A DNA stretch of 64,000 nt, from positions 174,455 to 238,454 of the forward strand of contig SJRY01000249.1 of the NCBI GenBank assembly GCA_011319805.1, given 5' to 3'. The translations under genes and the position numbers were made by a program. This document shows positions 12,835 to 22,615 of the stretch, piece by piece (the first letter of the stretch is position 1; every line of letters begins with the position of its first letter). The DNA comes from Macrocybe gigantea (lineage: Eukaryota > Basidiomycota > Agaricomycetes > Agaricales > Callistosporiaceae). The notes under the pieces were generated by a model that was given only the letters and a program-made list of their open reading frames with translations, did no database searches and was not told the origin of the DNA.

Positions 12835-14678
12835 TGCTTTCCTCATCCATCTAGACCTGGTGAGTTCATGATGATCAATTTTTCTGTGCCCGATTCTCTT
12901 ACATTTCTTGTAGGCATCGAAGTCTTGAATGTCCCCAGATGGCAGTCTGATGAATAACTTGCAAAGAACATACAAATAGGAGCAGCAAAAATCCAGTTTT
13001 TGCTCTCGATACCAATATTGTAGCCACCCCATCATGGCTAACATTTCACTCCTGTTTGCTTCTCTTCTTCAGACACCTCACATTCAATAAAGCTTACAGT
13101 TCAATCATAGGTTTGGTCCCATGCTCATCGGCGTCTTCTTCAATATGATCTTATATGGAGTGAGATGCTTTGCCATTATGACGTAAAACATAAAACATGT
13201 TTAGAGTAAAACAATTCTTTTCCAGATCCTCCTTGTCCAGGTTTGCATCCAGCTATGCATTCTTCGGTGTCCAAGCTAATGAAACTCAGACCTACACATA
13301 TTTCCAATTCTACAAGAGGTGAGTGAATCCACTCCAGGGCCCCACCCTGCTTATGGATGTCTATTAGGGATACACCATGGATCAAATATCTGGTACATGC
13401 ATTCTTTCTAAATGCAATTGATGCTCATGCCTCTAGGTCTCATATCTATTTATTGCAGAGATGGCTAACACAGCATTTGACATGTACATCATGTATGAGC
13501 CCTTGATTATCCGATTTGGTATCTGTGGCATTATCGTTCCATTGCAATATCTATGCTGATGTATAGTGCAAGGGCTCCCTGAAGCAACAAAATATTTTCC
13601 AATGTGTAGGTATCTTACCATACTAGCATTTCTGGTATCATCGTTAATGAATTACTCCCCTCAAGTATTTGCAAGTAGTGCATCATACAAGACAAATGTT
13701 GAACACACTCATATGTCATCCAACTTCGGACCAGAACTGTTCGTCATTGTATGTCAATCTTTTTCTCTCCCAATGTCTCTCTTCTCAAGACGGCAACCTA
13801 GATCACTGTTTCTACCCCCATCCAGTTATTCTTTGCATGGCAGATAGTGATCCTAACAAAGTCATACTGGATCGCTGGTCTTATCTTGCTCTTTGCTCTT
13901 GCAGCCTTTGGTCCGTAATGCAGTATGTAGCGATTTTTAGCATGCTAACCCTCCTTTAGCTGGCAGAATGTGGACAGGAACCATGACTGTGATACTAAAG
14001 ACCTTCATGAACAAACCCAAATTGAACACTCCGGGGCTCGTCTGGTTTCTGGCATCTGGTGCAGCAGATGTTTTAATCACAACCACCCTCATCATCAGCT
14101 TAGTATGTAGTATTGCAAAAAAATCTCACTCTGGATTGACATGCTTCAGTCAAGGTGTCAAACGGGATTCAGTACAACAGATGACGCCATCTCGAGAATT
14201 GTTCGAAGTCAGCGGTTGGTCTTAACATTGTAATGATCCTATACTAACCGATTCTTCTGTAGTGACAGTGGAAATGTGCATGTTAACGTGAGCAACTGCA
14301 AACTTCAAACATCTCTAGATACACAATCTCGACTGTCAGTTAGAGCACTGTTTGCTGTTGGCAATATCATATTTTTCATGAGTAAGCATATCCTGTGCTC
14401 ACGTCTTTTCATACATGCTGACACTTGTGGAATCACAACTTCAGCTATGCCAGTATGCGTTTTTCAAATGTACTGCATTTGATATTCTTACCAGACGACA
14501 TCAGCATATGGCCTTGTCAGTTTGGAAAATGCAAACTCGACTCTCATGCTCATCATATTCATAATTGAACTCATTATAGGAACTTCTTCTGGAACTTGCC
14601 TCTCTCGAAGCTTTACTCAAATAGCCTCCTTTCATCGCTTAATGCCCGTTTGAGGTCCAAGGATACATCACAAGCAAC

Positions 14679-14987
14679 TGTTGAAACTGGACCCAAGCTA
14701 GGAAGCTCTTGAGCTAGAACGGACTACTTACGTTAGTGGATTGTTAGAGGTTGGTCTTACTGCGTAGGCTTGGTTGAGTGAAACTCGGTTATATAATTGG
14801 CATACTACATAGGACATATTTATACATATCTAAGTGGCGCACAGACCATCAGGGTTGAGGGTGCGCTCACTAATCCTAGTGATAATAGTGCAGGGTATGA
14901 CTGAGCATACAAGCTGCGCTGTGAAGCCAAGAAAATTAGGGCAGAGGGAAAATGGTAGGGCGCAGGGTTGCTCCCACATTTTCAACA
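14679..14987 (-). repeat. 3' LTR of Copia copy B
   Basis: 309 bp, on the element strand from TGTTGAAAATG to GTTTCAACA. Nearly identical to 20159-20467. Confidence 0.97.
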
Positions 14988-17900
14988 CTCCCCCTCACTA
15001 AATGCAGCTTCAATTTGAGCGTGTTTAGCGTAAAAGGTAAGCCCTAATTGCTCGCGGAATTTCAGGTACTTGATTTGCGCCAAATTCTTTGTGAACATGT
15101 CTGCAGGATTTTCGTTCCCTGGAATGAAGACTACTGAGACTTTTTCATCTTCAACACATTCGCGTATATAGTGATAGCGAATGTCTATGTGTTTTGTTCG
15201 TCTTTCTTGAACTGGATTAGATCCTATAAAGATAGAACCTTGATTGTCACCACAAATTGGCATTTTGGATTCTTTAAATCCCAGTTCAGCAAACATTTGC
15301 TGAATCCAAACAACTTGGCGGCTACAATCAGAGAGCGCCATGTATTCGGCTTCAGTGGAGGATAATGCCACTGTTTTTTGGAGTCGCGAATTCCAGCAGA
15401 TTGTGGCATTAGCGAGTTTCATAAAGAAACCCGTCGTGGATCGTCGCTTGATCGGGTCGGAAGCCCAATCAGAGTCGGTGTATGCAATCAGTCCCTCATT
15501 TGAGGCACCATCAAAAGTCAATTGGTAATCAGGGGTACCGGCGAGATATCGCACAATGTACATTGCCCGATTAAGATGTTCTTGCGAAGGATTCGCAGAG
15601 AATTGTGACATTTTGATAACTGCAAAGGCTATGTCAGGCCTTGTACCGAGCATAAGATAGAGGAGCGATCCAATAACTGCTTGGTATTGCGATCGAAGTT
15701 CTGGGTTGATCGCCGCATTATTGGCTATTGGTTGATAGCCAGCGGGTAAGGGAGTTGATGCGATCTTCGCATTCTCCATGCCGAAACGCTTAACGACCTT
15801 TCGGAGGTAATCCTGTTGGTCGAGGATGATCTTCTGACCATCGCGTCTGATCTTGATGCCAAGAAATTCTTCAGCATCGCCTAGATCTCGGCATTCCCAG
15901 ATCTTCATGAATTCGGACTTCTTTTTGGCTGCCAGTTTGCGGTCTGGGCCTAGGAAGAGTCCATCATCTACGTAGATTATGGCTACGACAAGTTTGGAGC
16001 CTTCTTTGTAGATGTAAATGCCAGCATCGGTATATAGGCATTTAAAGCCTAGTTTCGCCATGGTTTTGTTAACTTGTTTCCACCAGGCGAGTGATGCTTG
16101 CTTAAGTCCATAAAGCGCCTTTCGTAGTCGCAGGACTTTGCTCTTTAGAGCGCCTTTTAGCTGAAAGCCTGTTGGCTGCTCCATGTATATTTCTACTTCT
16201 AAATCGCCATATAAGAAAGCAGTTTTGACGTCTAGGGCGAGAATGACCCAATTTTCGAGAGCTGCTATTGCGAGTATTATTCGCAGAGTCTCGTATCGGA
16301 CGACAGGCGAGAAAATCTCATCATAATCAATTCCCTCTTTCTGAGAGAAGCCTTTTGCGACTAAGCGCGCTTTCTTTCGTCCGTCGCTTTTAATGGTTAA
16401 AACCCATTTATTTTTAATAGGTTTTCTGCCTTTCGGCAAGTCCACCAGTTCAAAGACCTTGCGCTTTTTGAGTGACAACAACTCGTCGCGGCAAGCGTCT
16501 TTCCATTCCTTCTTGAGCTGCTCTGGTAAGCGCTCTATATCGCCAATTGTTTGTGGAATTTCGCTATTGACCGGAAGTGCTTTAGAAAGCAAATAATTTG
16601 ATAGCTCTACTCCCCCTTCCCGGACTATTCGGGTAAGATCGGATCTAGTGTCCATATCTGGATCAATGTCCATATTCGGTGGAGAATTGACGGGTTCGTC
16701 TTCTCGAGTCGGTCCGGGAACCGGTGCTTCTCGAGGTCGTGTGTCGTTTTCGACATTTTTTCTCCAGAACCGTTGTCGGTTCATATCTCGAAATTGTTCT
16801 GTTGGAGGGCGATCTCCATAGACATTGCCTGGCCTTTTGGGCGGACGGATATCTCTCTGTGGTCTTTGTCTCGGAAGATTGTGTGTTGGTCGCCTAGGAT
16901 CATTTAAGATATCGGCGGGTTCGCGCATGTTTCTGCAGCGACGCAATTCTTCTAAATCACCTTCGCGTGGTTCGAAGGGATTGGGACGTTCTTCAGGTTC
17001 CTGAATAGGTTCCTGGTTTCCCGGTAGAGGATTATCCGGAGCTTCTGCATCATCGTCATGCGCATCAGCTTCTTTTTCTGAAGGGGGGTCACGTGGTCTA
17101 TCACGAGTCTGACCATGATCTCGTGATCGTGAATCCGAAGGTGGAGGTGGATGAGGAGTTTCGGGATCATCGTTATTGTCGCCACCTGGAGGTGCGCCAG
17201 TCGATGGATCATAATCGTCATCATTGCTTCTGAAGTCGGGTGTTTGCGGATCTTCATGGTTGTATGTGGGGCAGCACGGAAATAGTCTTTCGTCGAAGGT
17301 GGCCTTAGTTGCTTGGAAAAGCACATTATTTGGCCGTCTCATAAAGAGATAACCTTCGCTGTTCGAAATGAATCCGAGGTGAATCATTAGTTCAGATCTC
17401 AGTGACAGTTTATTTTTCCGTTGATCTTCATGAATGAAGACATAAGCGCCACAACCCATGACGCGAAGCCTCGAAACATCAGGTATTTGATTCGAGAATA
17501 TTTCGAAAGGGGTTTTCCATTTCAAGCGGTGCGTAGGTGTACGATTGTAGACCTGTACTGCTTGGAAAATGGTGAATTGCCACCAAGAGGGCGGCAAACA
17601 AGCATGGAAGCACATTGTTTGCGCCTTTTCCATTAACGTTCGATTTAAACATTCTGCTCGACCATTTTGTTGGTGCATGTAGGGCACCGAATATTCAATC
17701 TCAATCCCTTTGGATCGCATGAATTCCTGAAGTTCTCCCGATATATACTCTCCCCCTTGATCAGAACGCCATTTTTTAACTTTAAGATTGTGTTGGGTTT
17801 CCATCCGCGCTACAAATTCTTTGATGCGATCTTTCGCTTCAGTTTTGTTTCGCAGGAGGCTAACCCAGGCGTAACTGCTATAGTCATCAAGGAAAGTAAT

Positions 17901-19931
17901 TGTCCATTTGAATTTACCATAGGACAATGTTGGGAATTCCTTTAAATCTGAATGTATGAGCTCGCAAGGTGCGGTGGCTCTTTTGTCAGATTTAGGAAAA
18001 TGCGGTGCAGGCATTTTGCCTTGTGCGCATCCAGAACAAGGTCGTTCGTCGACCTTTGGGATATCGAGATTTTTAGGAAAACCTCTAGTTGCTTCGTCCA
18101 TTTTAGTTAGGACGATCCGAGAAGGATGTCCCATCCACTGGTGCCAAATATCATAAGTTGGCGTGGCAAGCGAGGTATACGTTGCTGTCATCTCTAGATC
18201 AGTTAAGATCTTAGTTTCGACTTCATAGATCGTATCCGGCTTTTTGGCTGGAAAAGCGATCATTTGTTGACGTCCATATTTGTAAAAGGCAATTCTATTG
18301 ATATTGCCCAAAACGTTTTGTTTTTGTCGGAGAAATTGTCCCATCGAGAGTAATCTCAGATTTGGATCTCCGAGCAGAAGGACAGGGTGTAGGCGCGTAA
18401 TCTTTTCAGATATGCTGCCGTTTGTCTCATAAATCCTGTGTCTTAAAAACACTGTTCCATATCCCTCAATAGGAGTACGACCATTTGCTGTTGCCGAGTA
18501 TTTTGGCTCGTCCCATCTGGTAAAAGCCGTGTAGTCATTTATATTTCCTGATACGTGTCCGGATGCGCCGGAATCGACGATCCAGTATGAAAGGCCTTTA
18601 TCGGCACGTTTCTTACACTGCTCACAATTACAGGGGTAAACATGATGTTTATTTAAATGTTCGGCATTACAAACTGCGTTATCTATGTAATTAGGTCGCT
18701 GTATTGCCATGTTAGTTTGAATATGTGAGCAATCAGGAATGACATACTCATCAGATCCCCAATCCAGCGGCTCTGATCCCAGCGAGACGGTTTCTTCATC
18801 TTTTTCCTCGACGATCTTCTTGAAGCGGAGTTTTTTATAGACGCTGGTTTCAGCATCTAGATCGTCAAGTGTACGTTTTGAAGAACCTTGAACGAATTCG
18901 CTTCGTTCAGTAATGCCTTCGAGTGTTTTGAGATGCCCGATAGTGGGCGAAACATCGAGTCGGGTCGCAAGATTGCGCGCGGCATCGTAGGTGGGATAGA
19001 TGCCTTTCGGCATGCTGGTTGGTTTGGCACCAGAGAAGGTCTGGGCCGGGGGATCGTGAAGGCGCTGGAGAACTCCAGCTGCGGCATCGGACATCGGTAG
19101 TCGAACTACTGGTTCAGCAAAGTGGTGGTCGTGGCCATGGTCGTGATCATGCTCAGGGGCTTTGCCCTTTCCCTTTCCTCGTCTGCCTCGTTTCTTCTTT
19201 TTGTCGGCATTCTGGTCTGATGGCTTATCGGACTGCTTCTGTTGATTATTGTTATTGTTCCGCCAGCGAGGGTTGGAGCCTTTCGGCTTGACAGCAGACA
19301 ACTTGTTTGCCTGATGTTTGTCTTTAGTGGCGGAAGTAGGATGCCGACGTTGCCATTCGGCAACGATCGTAGAAGTAACGGTTGACCAGGTGAGATGACG
19401 CTCATCAGTCGAGGCAAGAATGGTCTGCGCTAGGGAATCATACCCTTGCGGCAGAGCAGCGAGGAGAGTCATTATCTTAATGATCTCGGGGATCGCGATG
19501 TTATTCGCGGCAAGGTGGGCATAGGCAGTCGCAAGACGTTGGATCTCAACGTTGGGGTTTTGTTGACCTGAGATTTTGAAATTGAGGGTCTCTTTGTAAT
19601 CAGCGAAAGTGATCGCTGGACCAGTAAGCGAATATTTAGTTTGCAGCTCAGTCCAAAGCAAGGCGGCAGTGTTTGCCTGCGACAAATTTATGCTGGACTG
19701 GACCTGAGCGGTGGTCCTTAAGAGAATATATCCCTGTGCAATCTCATTGTACTTATCCCATTCAGCGATCTCATCCGTCATAGAGTCAGAGGCCGTGGGA
19801 ACAGGTCTCGTCCAAGTGCCCTGGGTAATACCCCAGGCACCTTGCGACATCAAGAGAGCTTTCATTTGGACCGACCAGGTCCTGTAGTTGGAGCCGTCGA
19901 GCATAGAAATATCTTTTGCGAGGCTGGCCAT
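14982..19931 (-). CDS. Intact Copia Gag-Pol polyprotein (1649 aa)
   Basis: A single frame from ATG at 19931 with Pseudoviridae domain order. Gag occupies about residues 1-400, begins MASLAKDISMLDGSNYRTWS (gag-polypeptide of copia type) and has a lysine/arginine run followed by a His/Asp-rich run (EHDHDHGHDHHF) instead of an obvious CCHC knuckle. The aspartic protease is WIVDSGASGHVSG near 450. Integrase has the zinc-binding HQWMGH and CSGC near 595-635, and catalytic residues in IHSDLKE, RSDQGGEY and the E of NGRAE near 655, 720 and 755. Reverse transcriptase has YGLKQASLAWW and the YVDD box near 1315. RNase H spans about 1470 to the end (YTDSDWASD, STEAEYMAL, TKHIDIRYH). No stop or frameshift. 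Translation as one polyprotein is typical for Copia. The last bases overlap the LTR. Confidence 0.97.
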   Translation of the reverse strand: MASLAKDISMLDGSNYRTWSVQMKALLMSQGAWGITQGTWTRPVPTASDSMTDEIAEWDKYNEIAQGYILLRTTAQVQSSINLSQANTAALLWTELQTKYSLTGPAITFADYKETLNFKISGQQNPNVEIQRLATAYAHLAANNIAIPEIIKIMTLLAALPQGYDSLAQTILASTDERHLTWSTVTSTIVAEWQRRHPTSATKDKHQANKLSAVKPKGSNPRWRNNNNNQQKQSDKPSDQNADKKKKRGRRGKGKGKAPEHDHDHGHDHHFAEPVVRLPMSDAAAGVLQRLHDPPAQTFSGAKPTSMPKGIYPTYDAARNLATRLDVSPTIGHLKTLEGITERSEFVQGSSKRTLDDLDAETSVYKKLRFKKIVEEKDEETVSLGSEPLDWGSDEYVIPDCSHIQTNMAIQRPNYIDNAVCNAEHLNKHHVYPCNCEQCKKRADKGLSYWIVDSGASGHVSGNINDYTAFTRWDEPKYSATANGRTPIEGYGTVFLRHRIYETNGSISEKITRLHPVLLLGDPNLRLLSMGQFLRQKQNVLGNINRIAFYKYGRQQMIAFPAKKPDTIYEVETKILTDLEMTATYTSLATPTYDIWHQWMGHPSRIVLTKMDEATRGFPKNLDIPKVDERPCSGCAQGKMPAPHFPKSDKRATAPCELIHSDLKEFPTLSYGKFKWTITFLDDYSSYAWVSLLRNKTEAKDRIKEFVARMETQHNLKVKKWRSDQGGEYISGELQEFMRSKGIEIEYSVPYMHQQNGRAECLNRTLMEKAQTMCFHACLPPSWWQFTIFQAVQVYNRTPTHRLKWKTPFEIFSNQIPDVSRLRVMGCGAYVFIHEDQRKNKLSLRSELMIHLGFISNSEGYLFMRRPNNVLFQATKATFDERLFPCCPTYNHEDPQTPDFRSNDDDYDPSTGAPPGGDNNDDPETPHPPPPSDSRSRDHGQTRDRPRDPPSEKEADAHDDDAEAPDNPLPGNQEPIQEPEERPNPFEPREGDLEELRRCRNMREPADILNDPRRPTHNLPRQRPQRDIRPPKRPGNVYGDRPPTEQFRDMNRQRFWRKNVENDTRPREAPVPGPTREDEPVNSPPNMDIDPDMDTRSDLTRIVREGGVELSNYLLSKALPVNSEIPQTIGDIERLPEQLKKEWKDACRDELLSLKKRKVFELVDLPKGRKPIKNKWVLTIKSDGRKKARLVAKGFSQKEGIDYDEIFSPVVRYETLRIILAIAALENWVILALDVKTAFLYGDLEVEIYMEQPTGFQLKGALKSKVLRLRKALYGLKQASLAWWKQVNKTMAKLGFKCLYTDAGIYIYKEGSKLVVAIIYVDDGLFLGPDRKLAAKKKSEFMKIWECRDLGDAEEFLGIKIRRDGQKIILDQQDYLRKVVKRFGMENAKIASTPLPAGYQPIANNAAINPELRSQYQAVIGSLLYLMLGTRPDIAFAVIKMSQFSANPSQEHLNRAMYIVRYLAGTPDYQLTFDGASNEGLIAYTDSDWASDPIKRRSTTGFFMKLANATICWNSRLQKTVALSSTEAEYMALSDCSRQVVWIQQMFAELGFKESKMPICGDNQGSIFIGSNPVQERRTKHIDIRYHYIRECVEDEKVSVVFIPGNENPADMFTKNLAQIKYLKFREQLGLTFYAKHAQIEAAFSEGEC
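14988..14998 (-). other. Polypurine tract of Copia copy B
   Basis: On the element strand GTGAGGGGGAG abuts the 3' LTR, as in copy A. Confidence 0.8.
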
Positions 19932-20143
19932 TTCGATCGATTTCTAAAAGAAAGATCGTTAGCTTCATCGTGAGAAAGAGGCTTCCCGCGAAGGGTCGCT
20001 TATGTTTCTCGAAGCGAGGGATGGCGCATTAAGCTGCCAGGAACGATCGAGGAGCGGAAGCACTTCGCTCTACTCGAAAGTAGTCCTCTAAGGGCGTGTT
20101 CCGGCTCAAGCAGTCTGCTGCAAGTTACTGCGCTGACCGCGAA

Positions 20144-20158
20144 CCGGGGCCCATAACC
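20144..20158 (-). other. Primer-binding site of Copia copy B
   Basis: Element-strand GGTTATGGGCCCCGG directly inside the 5' LTR, identical to copy A. Matches the anticodon arm of initiator tRNA-Met. Confidence 0.75.
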
Positions 20159-20467
20159 TGTTGAAACTGGACCCAAGCTAGGAAGCTCTTGAGCTAGAAC
20201 GGACTACTTACGTTAGTGGATTGTTAGAGGTTGGTCTTACTGCGTAGGCTTGGTTGAGTGAAACTCGGTTATATAATTGGCATACTACATAGGACATATT
20301 TATACATATCTAAGTGGCGCACAGACCATCAGGGTTGAGGGTGCGCTCACTAATCCTAGTGATAATAGCGCAGGGTATGACTGAGCATACAAGCTGCGCT
20401 GTGAAGCCAAGAAAATTAGGGCAGAGGGAAAATGGTAGGGCGCAGGGTTGCTCCCACATTTTCAACA
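20159..20467 (-). repeat. 5' LTR of Copia copy B
   Basis: 309 bp, flanked outside by the target copy GCAAC. It differs from the 3' LTR only at 20369. Confidence 0.97.
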
Positions 20468-20761
20468 GCAACGTCATATGACATGCGGCGGAGCAGCAAT
20501 GCAGACTTTAGTAGAAGAAGACCTGTGAGTTTTGTTTCATGTCTGATAGAGCTCTTACAGCAACTTCTATTCTTTTCAGCATGTGGTATGTTGGAATCAG
20601 ATTAAGTGCTGTCATCCTATCTCTCATTATACTACTAGCAATACATCCCTCACAGCTATGAGATGGACTCTCACGTATCCTATGACATTTCTTCTTCATT
20701 CAACACAGGTCGAGTGGATGTAGAGCATGGTGTAGCTATCACAAAGGTGCACCTGTATTGA

Positions 20762-21200
20762 GATGATTGTCTTCATTTCAACTAACATGTTTTTGAGGTT
20801 TTTGAACAGTTCACAGATGACCACCAGCCTGCTGTGCATGGCTCGACTCAGTAAATCTAATAGCTTTAGAAAGGACTTGTCCTATGATGTGCATACTGGA
20901 CTGGGCCTTTTGTTTTATCTCTATGTGAATACCATTGAAACTTTGGTCGGAAAGATGTGAAAGACAATGCAACACTCTTTCGGTACATTTTGTATCCCTC
21001 ATCGAGTCATCAAAGTGGCATGTCAAGAGCTATAGAGCTGGCACCCGAATCATATTCCTGAACGAACGGCGATTGCCGCTTTCCCATGCCACATTCACTG
21101 TCCCATTTGACTACTCTCAGTGACCTTCATCATTTTCTTATATCACATCACGACAATGATGTGTTGGAGAGTGTGCCTGCGCTTTAAAATAGCACCTCGA
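20762..21200. other. Downstream flank of the DUF6534 gene
   Basis: No gene supported. Probably the 3' untranslated region and spacer before the minus-strand membrane-protein remnant. Confidence 0.35.
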
Positions 21201-21629
21201 CGTGAACTGTCACTTGGCAATGCATGACCCTCCATGGTTGCATCTCAGGCGCGATCAAGGTCACCGATGCTTGGAACAGTGATGTCGGGCCAGCAGGATA
21301 GCCCTTCTTCCTGCTCGCGATATCATTGCTGTTGCCCATTCACAACTGATGTAATGGTAAATACCAGAAACCTTTGCAGAGGTCCGTTGATTCCGGCAAA
21401 TCGGTGTCCATTAGATGGTCATATGAATATAGATGGTGCCGCGAGCTCAAGGAACTCCTTGGAGCTCAGTCCGCAAAAATTCTATTAATTCGGTGAGAGA
21501 GGCAGCGGTATCTAGTTGGTCGCGTCTGCATTTCTCCATCACCTTTGGGCGTCTCAGTAGCATCTCTCATCGTCAACTGTGTTCCCATTGAGTTATGATG
21601 CTTCAGACCTGTCGGGATCATCAATTGTC

Positions 21630-21839
21630 TTACCGGCGGGGAATATCAGGACGCCGCGTACGATATCGGCGGTGGATATCGTCGATGACAACAGTGTCTG
21701 CGACAGGTACGTTGAGATATCTCACCTGGATCGCCTGAACAGAGTACGGCGTGAAAAACTTGCACGTTTGATAGCCCCTGTAAGCCGAGCCCAGTAGAAT
21801 AAGGCTGTATTGTATGACGTTGATAGTTAATACTATCAA
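21630..21839 (-). pseudogene. Membrane protein fragment (copy 3 of the 877-2184 family)
   Basis: The minus-strand frame reads INVIQYSLILLGSAYRGYQT and then an SVQAIQVRYLNVPVADTVV segment. It aligns with copy 1 (INIIQWGFVFLRFVYSCHRL, SLQAIQTDYINPPVADIIV). The other exons of the family were not found on either side, so this is a one- or two-exon relic. It shows the family was duplicated over at least 20 kb of this locus. Confidence 0.6.
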
Positions 21840-22615
21840 TCTTCCATTTTATTTCACGAACTCCTTGGCCACGATGGGCTTATGATGTCGGGAACAATCC
21901 TTCGTGGACGTGGCATTGGGCAAAGAATCGTCAGTGCGTAAGCATAGAAATAAGGGGTAGTACTCACATGGCAGATGGGCAGATGAGCTACGTGACGTTA
22001 GACATGAAACAAGAGAAGGGAGTCCAAAGAATGAAAGGAGGGAAGATATATGATTCTATATTCGATTGATATGCGGACCTACATTCGTATGTACCTATTT
22101 GGTATATATGCGTCAAAGTAATGTCAAGATCTCGGATGTAGTTTATGATGGGCGGCAAGAGGCAGCAACAGAAAAGAGAGATTAGAGGATGTAACAAAAA
22201 TGAGAGCAATTCTCAACTCGCGGCTCGGACGTAGATCCAGCGCGGGTCAAAGAATTCGTCGATCGACTGAAGCTTGAAGAACAGCTATAGATTTCGCATA
22301 TATGATTCAGGGCGTAGGTGAAAAGTAGGGTGTCGCCGGATCTCGAGGTGTGAAGAGGTATCGCGTCGTTATTTGTCTGCAAGCGTCTTGTCATGTGGCC
22401 TCGGCGCGCGAGAGAGCATAAAGAAGAGGAAGGCATAGAAAGAGAAAAAATGAAAGGTAAAGGTAAAAATAGTAGCAGAGTAATAAAGGGAGAAAAGATA
22501 GGCAACCAGTCATATGTTCCTTCTAGGACGGAAGTTCTGAAAGACAACGACGGAAATGAAGAGTGGAGAACGTGTCAGGATAGGTACATACAATCAAATG
22601 AGGAACGTACCAAAA
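21840..22615. other. Spacer downstream of the 22616-24032 gene
   Basis: No supported gene. The minus-strand frame at 22182-22547 is open but compositionally simple and probably lies in the 3' untranslated region of the gene above it. Confidence 0.3.

Larger units (their letters stand above)
7050..12839 (+). mobile_element. Copia LTR retrotransposon, copy A (older, defective)
   Basis: Complete structure: target duplication TGCTT at 7050-7054 and 12835-12839, two 308-bp LTRs, a primer site, a gag-pol body and a polypurine tract. The LTRs differ at about six positions, mostly CpG transitions. The body is close to the intact copy at 14679-20467 but is disabled by ten stops and a frameshift. It can probably be mobilised only in trans, if at all. 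Confidence 0.95.
6988..12957 (+). pseudogene. 3' exons of an unidentified gene, split by Copia copy A
   Basis: After an acceptor AG at 6986-6987 an open frame reads NGNVKSEDVVSVLESKKLA, then MVC, up to the Copia target site TGCTT (7050-7054). With one target copy removed, the frame resumes at 12840 as FPHPSRP. It has a donor GT at 12860, an acceptor ending at 12913, and closes with GIEVLNVPRWQSDE and TAA at 12955-12957. The phase fits across both the insertion and the intron, which argues for real coding sequence. I do not recognise the protein, and its 5' exons are not identified. They may be cut off by the MULE-like element. Confidence 0.5.
14674..20472 (-). mobile_element. Copia LTR retrotransposon, copy B (young, intact)
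   Basis: Target duplication GCAAC at 14674-14678 and 20468-20472; 309-bp LTRs that differ at one base (T at 14889 against C at 20369, a CpG). It has one uninterrupted gag-pol frame, a primer site and a polypurine tract. All parts expected for autonomous copia-type transposition are present. It is the same family as copy A but in opposite orientation. Confidence 0.97.
13111..20761 (+). pseudogene. DUF6534-type membrane protein gene split by Copia copy B
   Basis: Many short exons give the family pattern: GPMLIGVFFNMILYG (to 13159), ILLVQ (13226-13240), TYTYFQFYKR (13290-13318), DTPWIKYL (13368-13392), VSYLFIAEMANTAFDMYIMY (from 13437), LFFAWQIVILTKSYW (from about 13825), a LNTPGLVWFLASGAADVLI exon (about 13975-14102), FSTTDDAISRIVR, MLTALFAVGNIIFFM, and NFFWNLPLSKLY with SLLSSLNAR just before the insertion. 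These suit a protein with about six or seven membrane spans; the function of the family is unknown. Copia B enters after codons for DTSQA. The frame resumes at 20473 as SYDMRRSSNADFS and ends with a last exon (about 20658-20761) closing GVAITKVHLY and TGA. Apart from the insertion all exons look sound, so the loss is recent. The first exon and ATG are not resolved. Confidence 0.85.

Noticed and set aside
16952..19417. Open frames antisense or out of frame within the intact Copia, some over 90 codons
   Set aside because: They mirror the gag-pol frame, recur at the same places in copy A, and have no independent motifs.
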